Part shown: positions 44,534 through 55,113 of the stretch, in pieces | Position numbering within the stretch: position 1 is the stretch's first letter | Layout of the letters: every line of letters begins with the position of its first letter | NCBI GenBank assembly: GCA_004802725.1 | Contig: SGPM01000010.1 | Span: 62,001 to 126,000, forward strand | Direction: 5' to 3' | Origin: Antrodiella citrinella | Taxonomy: Eukaryota; Basidiomycota; Agaricomycetes; Polyporales; Steccherinaceae | DNA: 64,000 nucleotides | Program-made: the position numbers and the translations under genes | The notes under the pieces: generated by a model | Told to the model about the DNA's origin: nothing | The model's input: the letters and a program-made list of their open reading frames with translations, nothing else | Databases searched by the model: none

Positions 44534-46490
44534 TCACCGTCGTGGCACCCCACGGCCCCTTCCCCTCAAAGCCCGTTGCGCAGTACCAGGAGGTGCCCTC
44601 GGTCCAGGGTTAGGCTACATAGATCAAGCATATCAGTAGCGTCTACCGAAAGAGACGAGGAAGCACTCACGCCTTCGCTCTGTGGGTTGCGGACGGTCTC
44701 ATCAACGCTTAAGATAAGGCACGCAGCCTCAGTTGCGCTGCTAATCGCGTTAATCCTCACTAAAGAAGGTTCCCAAACAAAGGCCTCCATGTTATCTCTG
44801 ACGCCTTCAGGTCCGTCGACGTCGACGCCATACCACTTCGAGCCGTTTGCGTGCTTCATACGCAACTTGTTTAGAATATCCGTAGAATCGAGACCGGCAT
44901 TGTCGCAGATTTGGCGAGGAATAACCTCCAAAGCCTTGGCGAAGGCCGCCATGACCAGCTGAGCTTTGCCTGGAATGGATAGAGCATGCTTGCGAAGGTG
45001 GGCCGACAAGTCCATCTTAGAAGACGTTACGTTATTCATCATAGACAGGGTAAGCTTGCTCATGTGCGTACCTCGATTGCTCCACCGCCTGCAACGATTT
45101 CGCCATTCTTGACCGCGCGTTTTACAACCATAATAGCGTCGTGAAGACTCCGTTCGACCTCCTCGATGAACTGCTCAGCGCCACCTCGTAGAAGCAACGT
45201 GCACGTCTTCGCTTTCGGACATTCCTCGAACATGTTATACCTTTCACCACCAATCTGCCTCTCCTCGAACTTTGCACAAGTACCCAAGTGCTCCCGTCTG
45301 ATGTCAGAGCATGTGGACTGGATAGAACCTCCCACGGCCTGAACGACGCGTCCCAAATCGCCCGCGGCCACCCGTCCCGCGCAGAAGATGTCCCGGTCCG
45401 CGAACCATTGTGTGGCTAGATCACCGATGGGAAGTTTGCTGAGGACGACTTTGGCTCCCGTCTTCTCGATCGCCTCGAGCTTCCGGTAAATGATTTCCCA
45501 CTCGGCGTCGACAATGGCTTGGTAATCTGACACAGCATCAACACGGACTTCTGCGTTGTCCTTTTCGGCCTTCAGCTCCAGCTCGACGTTGAGACTGAGG
45601 ATGAGCGGGTCACGGAACGACTTCGGTTGCTGTTCCGCGCCGGCATATGTGAATGTCTTCTTGAAAGATACGCCCTGGATCAGCTGAGAATCCTGCATGC
45701 CACCGCCGGGAATTTTCTTGACACCAATCAGACTTTCGTCAAGATCGTCCTGATCCAGACACATGACTGCCTCCACAACCATGTTGGCGAAGAACGGCTT
45801 TTCGGAATGAATGAGTTTTGAAGACATGGATGTCGCAGCACATTTGAGCAGGAGGGAACGGAAGCGTCTAACGCGAGTAGCATGAGCTATAGAGACGCGT
45901 CAAGGGTTTTGGAATAACGTACTCAGGATCGGACTTGTCTACGGTGACTTGAATCTCCTTGATCCTCTGTAGAGCCTACGGGAAATAAAGATCTCAGCAG
46001 GTGATGGTAGACGATGTAAATTGCAACTCACGATGTCAGAGGCCTGCCGGAAGCCTTTCATGATAATATGCGGGCTGACACCCTCCTCAATATACCCTCT
46101 AACCTCCTTCAGAAACTGCGCAGCCAACAACACCACGCTCGTCGTGCCATCACCGACTTCCGCGTCTTGCGCACGAGCAATATCCACGAGAGTACGCGCT
46201 GCCGGGTGCACGATCTCGAGCAACTTCAGGATGGTGGCACCATCGTTGGTAATCTGGGCATCTCCTCGCTCGTTCACGATGAGCTTGTCCATTCCTCTCG
46301 GTCCGAGAGTGCTGGCAAGAGTTCCTGCGATGGCAAGGCATGCAGAGATGTTGGAGAGTAATTGGCCCCTACCTTGCGATGTGTCCGTACCCTCCTTCAG
46401 AAGGACCACGGTGGGTTGCTGCAGGAGCGGGTCAGTATATATATCAAAAGCAATCCTAGAATGACTGACCATTGGTAGTCCGCGTTGCAT
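44534..46490 (-). CDS. CCT7: Chaperonin TRiC/CCT subunit eta (CCT7)
   Basis: ATP-dependent cytosolic chaperonin subunit folding actin and tubulin. Model complement(44534..44614, 44671..45015, 45072..45867, 45923..45975, 46032..46418, 46470..46490), 560 aa. Signatures: [20 protein letters not shown] (eta N-terminus), [45 protein letters not shown], the [10 protein letters not shown] apical-domain segment, [17 protein letters not shown] hinge (here [13 protein letters not shown]), and [16 protein letters not shown]. The last exon gives a short GRGRG-containing tail typical of the eta subunit. Intron 1 (46419-46469, 51 bp) is in frame and open; removing it restores the expected MQRG...QQPTVV start. 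Confidence 0.96.
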
Positions 46491-46781
46491 TTTGGCGATG
46501 GAGGACCGAGAACTGGAGAGACAGTGATCGAGTAAAAGTCGGGACTCGCTCTGCGTCTGGCGCTTACTTTGGGGCGGGCGTTTGCGCTTATTTGTCCGCG
46601 TCGTCCGTGCGTATGGCTTTATCGACATGTTTGTCCTTCATAATACGACATTACTGCATTATATTGGTCTTACCAACATTTGAGGGCGTTCTTCCAACCC
46701 ACGCAGGATCAATGTTGAGCAAATGTCAAGTACGATAATTGCCTCACCGATCACGAGGGTCGTGGGAGGTGTTGTTTGTAT

Positions 46782-46886
46782 GGTTAGATGGCCGAGCGGT
46801 CTAAGGCGCCAGACTAAGGACCATGACTGTTGCAGTCATATGATATCTGGTCCGAAAGGGCGTGGGTTCGAATCCCACTCTAATCA
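46782..46886 (+). tRNA. tRNA-Leu(AAG) with a 25-nt intron
   Basis: Acceptor stem GGTTAGA (46782-46788) pairs with TCTAATC (46879-46885, one G-U), discriminator A at 46886. A-box-like TGGCCGAGCGG and B-box GGTTCGAATCC are present. Anticodon stem CCAGA/TCTGG encloses loop CT-AAG-G...A, giving anticodon AAG (46816-46818; read as IAG). The intron lies after position 37, about 46820-46844, the canonical site. A long variable arm (TCCGAAAGGGCG) fits a class II leucine tRNA. The T5 run at 46891-46895 is the pol III terminator. Confidence 0.93.
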
Positions 46887-46890
46887 CTAC

Positions 46891-46895
46891 TTTTT
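46891..46895 (+). terminator. RNA polymerase III terminator
   Basis: Run of five T, four bases after the tRNA-Leu discriminator; a second T run follows at about 46900-46904. Confidence 0.75.
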
Positions 46896-47376
46896 GCTCT
46901 TTTTATACCGTCCTCTGCGTCCAGAATAGTGGAATATGTCATAGGGCATTTGTTTCAATAAGTTGTAAATATTTGGTGGTGTGTGCTGCAAATACAACCC
47001 GAAGTGCGAGAGTTTCAGCGTGCGTTGGGCCTTTCATGAATGTTTATGAAGTATGAAAAAATGGGAAGTAGACATACCTGTTTCAACTTGGAGACTTGGA
47101 ATTCCAACTCTGTCGCAGGATCTTGTGTATGTCTTCCAGCCGTTCCGCTCTCGATCCGCGCTGCTGTACATGCGCAAAGTTGAGATGGTAAAATTCCGGA
47201 CGGACGCAGTTCCAGCAGACCGGGTTTAAACATATCTAGAACATCTTTGTTCGACATGACTCATGATTACAATGTTTGCTAAAATACAGCTTCACCAATA
47301 AGATACCGGACAATAAACAGAGGAACGAAAGGATGCCTGCAGGGAGAGAAGAGACGACAGCAGCGACAAGGATCAT
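46896..47376. other. Region between tRNA-Leu and the Zn2Cys6 gene
   Basis: A 60-codon minus-strand frame (MSNKDVLDMFKPGLLEL start at 47257, ending near 47075 at a GT donor-like site) could be an extra exon of the Zn2Cys6 gene or a separate small gene. I could not connect it with consistent splice phases, so it is left unassigned. Confidence 0.35.
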
Positions 47377-48195
47377 TCAGCCCAACGATTCCCCGACGCC
47401 ACCTATAGAAAAATGTACTGTGTCACCCTCGGCAAGAGTCAGCCTGACAGGAAGGCGAGGATCAATGCGCACAGGTGCGCTGGTACCGACGAAGAAATCA
47501 CCGCGGGTCCAGTTTCTCGTGATGGCGGCTGTTTCTTCGTCAGTGAGTGGTCGTGGTCGTTTGTTGGCACGGAAAGGGGTCGTGTTGGTCGGTTGCGGAG
47601 GAGCTGCGTATGCGCCGGGAGGGTACTCGTAGAACTGAGGATGTCCTAGAGCATTCATGGGCGGCGGGGCGTAAGGCATTGGAGGCGGTGCAAACGCTGT
47701 TCCAGTTCAAGAGACAGCATAGAAGCACGACGGGTCGTTAGCAAGCGGTGATAGCTCGAGTAGGGACCGATACTGACTAGGTTGCGGTTGTTGCTGGTTT
47801 CCACCCTCCGAATCGGGTTCGGGGTAGGCGCAGGAGGCACCCAAGCCCCGCTTGAGACAACTCTACATGTACATGAACCCCGGTCAGCGATAGACAGTGT
47901 CTATCACGCACAACGACCGCACCTGACATGGCAAGGCTTCACTGCATCGAGTCTTTCCGGTATGGCAAGCAGCACACGCTCTCCGGACAGACGGCGCCTT
48001 GGCTAGTGAATGAAGGACGGTGAGCACGGCGACAAGTGCAGAAGATAAGGTCGGGCATAAGGCGGTGTACATACGTTTGCGAGCTGCGTCGCTTGAAGAG
48101 CCGTTCTGACCGTCGTTGCCCTGGAGTTGCTGAGTGTCGATCGACGGAGGGCCCGCGTCTTGGGCCGGGGTGGAGGCGTCGCTGAGGGCCGACAT
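47377..48195 (-). CDS. Small Zn(II)2Cys6 transcription factor
   Basis: Model complement(47377..47696, 47778..47862, 47923..48002, 48075..48195), 201 aa. A binuclear zinc cluster sits at about residues 47-74: CAACHTGKTRC then CQSCLKRGLGASC, formed only after intron 2 is removed, with the spacing of fungal Gal4-type clusters. The N-terminus is S/T/Q-rich. The C-terminal half is proline/tyrosine-rich, then RPLTDEETAAITRNWTRGDF and SAPVRIDPRLPVRLTLAEG. No fungal-specific middle homology domain and no evident dimerisation coil; at 201 aa it is very short for the family. It may have further 3' exons not recognised. Confidence 0.82.
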
Positions 48196-48412
48196 GGAGG
48201 TGATGGGCGGATGGAGCGGACAAGGTCCGACTTAAAGGTAATAAAACCGAGAATTACTGTCGGTGCTTGGCCGTGTTTGGCGCAAGAGTGCCGCACCGGC
48301 ATTCCCCGCGACCTCCGGTGGACCGGACACAGCCCGATCGCCTTCCGAGCATTGGCGTCGTCAGATCCCTTTATCTAGAACGAACCGGTTCAAAGTACAC
48401 ACTCACCTCGCC
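48196..48412. promoter_or_regulatory. Divergent promoter of two transcription factors
   Basis: 217 bp between the Zn2Cys6 gene (minus) and the bHLH gene (plus). Shared regulatory DNA by position; cross-regulation is possible but not shown. Confidence 0.55.
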
Positions 48413-49126
48413 ATGCCTGACCACCACAATCCGCTACAGCCACCAGTCCCGTACGACGATTTCACTTTCGCCTTTGATCCTGCCCTCCACAGTCTCTTTC
48501 CGACACCACCACCCCTGCCGTCCTCCTCAGACCTCTTCTCGGCCTCAGAGACCACCGACCTGCTCGGCTTTCTCGACAACCTCAACTGGGACCTCCAGGC
48601 AGACATCGAGAATGTCGTCCCCGACTCCGTGCAGCACTCTGTAGACCTCACACCCCAGTCACGCATGTCCGTGGACCCAGCAGACGAGTCGAGCTCGCCG
48701 CCCGCGTCCGCTGTGCGAAGCGACTACAGCTCGACCAGCGCACACACAGACATACAGATGTCCTCCTCCGCGGCGTCAGCTGCACCCCCGAAGCCCCTGC
48801 TATCCACTCCCCAAAAGCGACTGAATCACATTATGTCCGAACAAAAGCGGCGAAACGCTATTCGTGATGGCTACGTCCAACTCACCGCGCTTCTTGCACC
48901 TGCAGGTGCTCCCCCTGGCGCGGGCATGCCCACACGAGGGCGTCCCAAGGGTAGCGGTAGCCGGAACAGCGGGAGAGGGAACAACAAGGGAGGCACGGCA
49001 TTCAAGGGGAAGAGTGGGATCTTGTTCCGCGCGGTGGAATACGTGCGGTGGCTGGAGGAGGGGAGGGACGCGTTGTTGGCAGAGGTGCTGAAGGTAGAGT
49101 CAGCGGCCGGTGTCAGACATTCATGA
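48413..49126 (+). CDS. bHLH transcription factor with an AT-hook-like loop insertion
   Basis: Single-exon gene, 237 aa. The N-terminal ~120 residues are acidic, P/S-rich (activation-domain-like). Basic region and helix 1: KRLNHIMSEQKRRNAIRDGY (H-E-RR pattern, predicting CANNTG/CACGTG-type binding). Helix 2: GILFRAVEYVRWLEEGRDAL. The loop is much longer than the usual 5-20 residues and contains PTRGRPKGSGSRNSGRGNNK, whose RGRPKG is a canonical AT-hook core. The chosen start is the ATG giving MPDHHNPLQPP; an upstream in-frame ATG at 48263 would add 50 basic residues. No leucine zipper is evident after helix 2. Confidence 0.88.
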   Translation: MPDHHNPLQPPVPYDDFTFAFDPALHSLFPTPPPLPSSSDLFSASETTDLLGFLDNLNWDLQADIENVVPDSVQHSVDLTPQSRMSVDPADESSSPPASAVRSDYSSTSAHTDIQMSSSAASAAPPKPLLSTPQKRLNHIMSEQKRRNAIRDGYVQLTALLAPAGAPPGAGMPTRGRPKGSGSRNSGRGNNKGGTAFKGKSGILFRAVEYVRWLEEGRDALLAEVLKVESAAGVRHS

Positions 49127-49543
49127 TAGACGTGGAGGATACACCGTGTATCCAGCTTTCTTGTTTCGTTGGGGTCCAACTGCTGCTAAACGCTTCTTTC
49201 CCTCCTTGTCTTCCCTTCCTAGACTGTTCGCTCTCGTTGTCCTGTGGCATCACTCTATATCCCTATCCCTATCTGTATTCATATAGTCTATGTTACATGC
49301 GGATACCTCTACTCTGGAATTCCTTGTACGGTTCATATATTGACGATTTGCTAAATGAACAGTGACGTCGACGCCCATCTAATTGTGATTGCACTGAATG
49401 GTGTACTCAGGGTAATGCTCGCGCAATATGTTTGTATGCAATTAGAATTCCTCTATTCCTCTGACCCTGTCCGAGATGTTCCAGTCCGGTATTCTAACGG
49501 AGGACACGCAAGACGCGGGTCATTTCCGAACGTCGAAACCACC
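49127..49543. other. bHLH / metallopeptidase intergenic region
   Basis: 417 bp including the bHLH 3' UTR and the BSP-type peptidase promoter. A short ctatccctat-type repeat occurs near 49256-49275. No gene supported. Confidence 0.4.
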
Positions 49544-50432
49544 ATGCAGCAACCCACGTCGACACTGGTCCCGACCTACTACTTCCCACCAGCCCCTCCC
49601 AAGGTCCCCCCTCGCGTTGACGAGTGGCCTATGCCCACGTTCCGCCTGCGCGTCGAGGACCTCACCCACCCCGGCGCACAGCTGTTCTTCGAGCATGTGA
49701 ATCCCGTGCAGGCGCTGCGAGAGGCCGTCCTGGCCGTGTTCAAATGGCTGTATACGACCGAGACCGTGCCACGACAGTACGTGAGCCTATCTGCCCACCG
49801 CGCCCTGAGATCTGAACCTAAAGTTGATGTGACCACCTGGCTTTTGAATCGGAAATCGTGGACGACTGATTAGCGTGGAAACAGTCGTGTTGGTCCTCCG
49901 GTCCATGCCCGGGGCTGCCCACACATCCGGCGCAGATATCTACAAGGAGATCCACTTCTCTTTGGAGCACATCGCGAACAACGCTTCGCGCGCCAAGGAC
50001 GAGATCAACGGCGTCCTCGTACACGAGATGGTGCATTGCTATCAATACAACGGCATGGGTAGGTGCCCGGGAGGCCTGGTCGAGGGTGTAGCTGGTAAGA
50101 TTTCCCCCTCTATCTCTCCTCTGCGCTTGTTTGCCGGGATTAACGGAGAATTTCCAACAGATTGGGTCCGACTGCATGCGGGGCTCAAGCCGCCGCATTG
50201 GAGAGAGGGGGGCGGGGACAAGTGGGATGCCGGGTACGAAGCGACAGCGTATATGCTGGAGTGGATGGAGGGGAAGTATGGCTTTGGGTTTGTGCGGAAC
50301 CTCAATCTTACCATGCGAGACCGGGAGTACGAGGATGCGATGTTCAAAGAGCATACAGGCAGGAAGATATCGAGTCTGTGGAAGGACTACAGGGCGTATG
50401 TTGACGAGAGTCGGAAGGCCGGGAAAGCTTGA
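49544..50432 (+). CDS. Plant/bacterial basic-secretory-protein-type zinc metallopeptidase
   Basis: Model 49544..49776, 49874..50094, 50161..50432; 241 aa. Conserved family blocks: FRLRVEDLTHPGAQLFFEHV, EIHFSLEHIANN, the zinc motif VLVHEMVHCYQY (HExxH plus Y), PGGLVEGVADWVRL, KWDAGYEATAYMLEWME and GRKISSLWKDYRAYVD. This is the BSP family (plant basic secretory proteins, often implicated in defence). No N-terminal hydrophobic signal sequence is visible (starts MQQPTSTLVPTYYFPPAPP), so it may be intracellular or leave by a non-classical route. An upstream in-frame extension to 49355 is not signal-peptide-like enough to adopt. Confidence 0.88.
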
Positions 50433-50730
50433 GGAAGTTCTACGGATAGGCTGGACCTGGACATGTTTTACCCCGACGTGTATGTACAATTAATCCCGGA
50501 ATCTTCGGAAGACACAGCAGATAAAACATAAGATACACTACTGCTACATGATGTGGGTAGATTATAAAGCGGTATTGGCAAGCTACAAGGTGATGCGACC
50601 AGCAAGCAAAGCGACGAGGCGAATCCCAACTAGCGTAGAAATGAACGAAGACGGTGAAGAAAGCAGCACGACGAGGGAGCAACGAACCGAAGAAAGGAAA
50701 GAAAGAGTCTATACCTGCACTGTAGCGATG

Positions 50731-53700
50731 CTATCCCCAGTCCTCACCCAATTCCTTGGCTAAGAAATCGTCATCGTCGTCATCCTCTTCGTCGTCCTCG
50801 TCCTCGTCCTCTTCGTCCATCTTGTCCAGATTCGTAGGCGTTGACGACTTACTCGTCTTCCCGTCGTCGTCAGAGACCATGGTCGGCGAGACGTCGGCCG
50901 CAGAGAATGCCTCCTTGAGTTTGGACTGGCCCGAGCGATCGGCCACAATCTTCTTGCGCTTGGCCAGAGGAGACCGGAGGATGTCGCGATCTCCTTCCGC
51001 GCTTCTGCCGCCATCTGAAGGTGTGATACTGCGCAATCGTTTCCGCTTTCCTCTTGGCGTGGAATGTACGCTGTGGCATTGAACATGAGCGATAGCAGGT
51101 AGATGAAAATGATCGGTGGGACGCACCTGCTCATACTGTGGGTCTCATCCGTGAACGACCCCTCATCATCCGACCCATTCCCGATCTTCACGCTCGCCTC
51201 ACTCTTCGAATCATCATCATCGCTCTCATTCATAGCTGCCTCGACCTCGTCGTTGACGGCGCTCCAATCGACCTCGTCGAGCTCCAACCCCTTGTCGTCG
51301 GTACCTCCCGTTCTGGACCCGGACGGCGTCGCACCCCGCCGTGCGTCTTCGTCCCAGTCATCTGCATCCGGTTCAGGATCAGAAGAAATCTGATGAGCAT
51401 CCGAAGGAGGACTCGCTGGGCCACCAACTGTTCGTGTGGGTTCTGGATCCATCAGGTATGGCGTTTCTTCTTGACGGTGCCAGAAGGCTACTGAGTCTGT
51501 GAACCATGAGAGCCAGACGATCTTGATTCCGCCTTGACGACGTGCAGCATCGACTTTCACGGTACCACGCTGGAGGGAAGGTATTATGAGTGACTTGCAG
51601 TTTAGGGCAGAAGTGTTGAACATACCTTCGCTGCAACCACGTGAGTTATTCGACTGTTCAGCTCGGTGTAGCACTGGGCTCCGAATGCAAGCGCTGTTCG
51701 CCAAATCTCAGTAGACTCTGGACGAGTATCGAGGGGTATTACACTCGAGAACAATATATGCACGCCGTCAAGGGTCAACTGCCTAAGTTGCGGGATAATT
51801 ATCTGTATTGGAATCAGTGAAAAGCCCACCGAAATAGATACCCGTCAATACTCACCCTCACGTCGTACTCAACTGGAGCCTTCGAGGGACGTTTGCGCTT
51901 AGTGCCAGCAGGTGCTTTCTCCCGACCACTATATGATACAAAGAAACGTCTATGCACCTCGTCCAAAAGCTGAAGAAACGCGTGAAGAGGAAGTCAGTAA
52001 AGGTAAAGACCATCCTCAAAGGTAAGACGTAACGTACGTTCTGAACCCGAGTAAGCTCAATATCATCATTTTTCAACAATGCTTTCCGAGCAACTGGCTT
52101 CGGGGCTGGGGTGGTATCCGCGTCCTTTATCACCTGGGTACTGCCATTACTGCTAGTACCAGTATCTGCAACAGCCTCTACCTGGAGCTCTTCCTGCTTC
52201 TTGGCCAGCGGTCGCTCTTCTACCTGCTGGTCTAAAGCCATGTGGTTGCGGGTTATTAGATCGTCTTTAGCGATCTCCGTTAAGTCGTCTTCAAATATAC
52301 TGTCGGTTGACGATGAGCTTTCTGGTAGTGCTAGTGATGACTCCGAGACGTCTGTCAACTGTGAAGACGGTTCATCGCTTTCAACGAAGGTAACTGAGGA
52401 CTCGACTGGTTGAAGAGGTTGCGGAGCTTCTTGAGGAAGTACTGGAGTCATGGGCTCAAGTTTCGGGAGAAACGCAGAATTAATGTCGCCGATGCCAATG
52501 AAGAAATCGTCTGTTCAATGTACGTGAGCAAAAGCAACATGTCACTGTGAGGGAAAACATACACGGGATAACCTTAACAAGATTTGGGCTCCACTCCCAC
52601 ACATCAGCACGGTCATCAATAATGACTACCATAGACTGATCACACGGGAAGAGACGTTGCAGACTCTTCTGCGTTAAACCTGACAAGACGCTTTAGCTTC
52701 AAGTTATAGACGCCTGAACGTAGAAACATGCTTACTTCCGCTTTCGTCGCGACTCAAAATGCGACCCCGAAAGAGTTTGCCATCTGGGTCAATGGCAGCA
52801 CACACTTCCTCTGCGTAAGCACGCGTACCCATAGTATAAACGTGCATTTCATACTTGGTTGCGATATGGCTGAGGAAGTGCTGCCATCCGGGGCTGAGTA
52901 ATACAAGTTTTAGTCGAGGTGATTCAGTCGCACCAGCAGGACACTCACCGAGGTTTGATATAATACATGCACCCGTCGCTCTCGACACTCTTGTCCTTTC
53001 CCTTCTTTCCTGTTTGTCCGAGAGCTTCCGGACCTAATCTGAACTTCTTGACATCCTTAAGTGCTTCCCAGTTCGGATTGACCTCGTCGCCACCGTCGGG
53101 GGGAGTCGTTGTTCCATTCGACCCACCATTCTTTGCTGCCTTGGCATGCCTCGCCTCCCAAGCTTCCCCTTCTGCAATCCATTCGCCGACGGTGGGATCG
53201 ACTGTCGCGTGCACGATGGTCTGGTCCAAGTCGACGATGAGGGACAACTTGCGCGACCTGAGTAAATGCTCTGCGGTTTCTCGTTCTATGCGCTGGGCTT
53301 CCTCGAAGGACACGGTGGGACCACCGGCAGAGTGTGTCATCTGGATGGATGCGCGCGACGCGTCCGAGAATCCAGTGTAATCGAAACTTGGACTGGTCAG
53401 ACGAGAAGCACACGGGAAGACGGAAGGGGAGCACTCACTCTGTCATGTCCTTCCCGCACAATGCGCAGAGCCCGCCGATCTGCATACCGTGTTTGCATGG
53501 CTCAGCGATGGCGAGGGCAGGAAAGTCTTTGGCCTTGCTCTGAGATATGGTTTCGCCTGGTTTGAAATACCACTTTGCGACGGAGCCCTCGATGGAGGAG
53601 TCCCAGGTGCCGAAGCGCAGCTCGGGTTTCTCGGCAGCATTATATGTGTAGGAATAGCTGAGCAGACGTGCTCCGCGAGAGACTTCAGCAGACTCGGCGA

Positions 53701-53770
53701 CGGCAGCAGCGGTAATCTTGATGGGATATGGCAAATGGGGGGGGAGGTAAAGGTCTGATGGCTCGGACAT
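50731..53770 (-). CDS. FCP1: RNA polymerase II CTD phosphatase FCP1
   Basis: Serine phosphatase recycling RNA polymerase II by dephosphorylating its C-terminal domain. Model complement(50731..51070, 51127..51569, 51626..51802, 51856..51969, 52038..52510, 52563..52679, 52736..52893, 52949..53392, 53439..53770), 865 aa. Order: N-terminal domain with CKHGMQIGGLCALCGKDMT, FCPH catalytic domain with LIVDLDQTIVHATVD (DxDxT/V nucleophile), YIKPRPGWQHFLSHI, YEMHVYTMGTRAYAEEV, VVIIDDRADVWEWSPN; a disordered linker; a BRCT domain (VHILFSSVIPL ... KIVWLSWFTDS); and a basic-then-acidic tail ending FLAKELGEDWG, the TFIIF-binding type. The acidic run is encoded by a tcg/tcc-rich tract at 50768-50820 on the plus strand. 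Confidence 0.95.
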
Positions 53771-54043
53771 TGTGTGCGGTGACGGCGCACCGCGCCTTGT
53801 GTGTTGTGTGCTGCGATGGTCGGTGGGCGGGTGATCTCGAGGCGAGGAGAGGGGACGGTGCAGGCAGGTCGATACTAACTTTGCTTCCGTCTCACGGGTA
53901 TGGGCGCTTCTCCTTTGGACGCCGACACGCGTTAGTCACTCCTTGCTTGCTTCTGTGCAACCATCCACGCCGCAGTCAACCATGTCGGTGATGCATATTA
54001 CGTCGAATAAACCTCTTGCAAGTGATCGTGGTTTCCCACTACC

Positions 54044-55029
54044 ATGTCCACCTCTCCTCGCGTCGTACTCGTAACCGGTTGCACCAAGGGTGGCATCGGT
54101 TACTCACTGTAAGCAACTTCTCTTGTCGGTGTTCGTGTTCTGAATCCCTGGAAAGCTCTCAGGAGTTCGCTCGAACGGGATGCATAGTGTACGCCACAGC
54201 CCGCAAGCTCGAGGTCATGGACGGACTGGACGAGTCGAACATCCACAAGCTGGTGCTGGATGTGACCAACGAGAAGCAGATAGCAGAAGTCGTATCCACC
54301 ATCGTGGAGGCAGAGGGCAGAATTGATGTCCTAGTCAACAATGCAGGCATGAGTTGCCCGGGTATGCGAAATTTTAGCTTTTCGAAGACTATCATATACT
54401 GAACCCTATTAGGACCACTGCTTGATTTGACTTTGGAGCAAGCTCGGAGGATCTTCGAGACCAACACGTTCGCTGTTTTGACTTTGTCCAGAGCGGTGGT
54501 CCCTCATATGGCTCGTCGCCACAAAGGAGTTGTTGTCAACGTGTCCTCGGTCATGGGAGAAGTGTAAGTGATCGGCCGTTTATATAACATCGAGCTGAGG
54601 TTCACACTACACTGTCTAATCAGCCCGACACCGTGGATGGGAATGTATGCTGCTACGAAAGCAGCATTGCACTCGATCACGGAAACATTGTGGATGGAAT
54701 GCAAAGCGTTGAACGTCGACGTCATGCTTCTCGTTCCCGGCCAAGTCACGTCCAACATTGCCGTCAACGGAATAGCCGCCTTTGATATGCCCGAGAACAG
54801 CCTGTACCGTAGGTACTTCAAGAACATTCTTGAACGCGTAGCATACAGTCAAAGTGCCGGCGCAATCCCTGCGGACGAGTTCTCAAGAGCAGTGGTCTCT
54901 GCCAGTCTGTCGACCAGTCCGCCAAGGTACCTGACCTTAGGCGGTTCTTCGACGATAATCCAGCTCTTGATGTGGCTCCCCAGGACCTGGGTGCTGGGGA
55001 TGTTCTGGAGGCGATGGACGAAGGCATAG
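54044..55029 (+). CDS. Short-chain dehydrogenase/reductase, AYR1-like
   Basis: NADP-dependent SDR resembling 1-acyl-dihydroxyacetone-phosphate reductase (yeast Ayr1) of lipid-droplet/ER glycerolipid synthesis. Model 54044..54108, 54156..54361, 54413..54563, 54624..55029; 275 aa. Cofactor motif VTGCTKGGIGYSL, then YATARKLE, DVTNEKQI, NNAGMSCPGPLLD, VVNVSSVMGE, and the active-site MYAATKAALHSITETL (Y-x3-K). The C-terminus is hydrophobic (IIQLLMWLPRTWVLGMFW), fitting membrane or droplet association. Intron 1 uses an acceptor before ctctcag; the next AG would break the frame. It ends 84 bp from the convergent F-box gene. Confidence 0.9.
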
Positions 55030-55113
55030 AAGTATTGCACGTTCAGATGACTATTGACATTACGCCGCTGTCTACGTGGATATAGACAAACAATATTGTA
55101 GCTTCCCCAATAC

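Noticed and set aside
47075..47257. 60-codon minus frame as the C-terminal exon of the Zn2Cys6 factor
   Set aside because: No splice pair with matching phase connects it to the frame ending at 47377; left unassigned.
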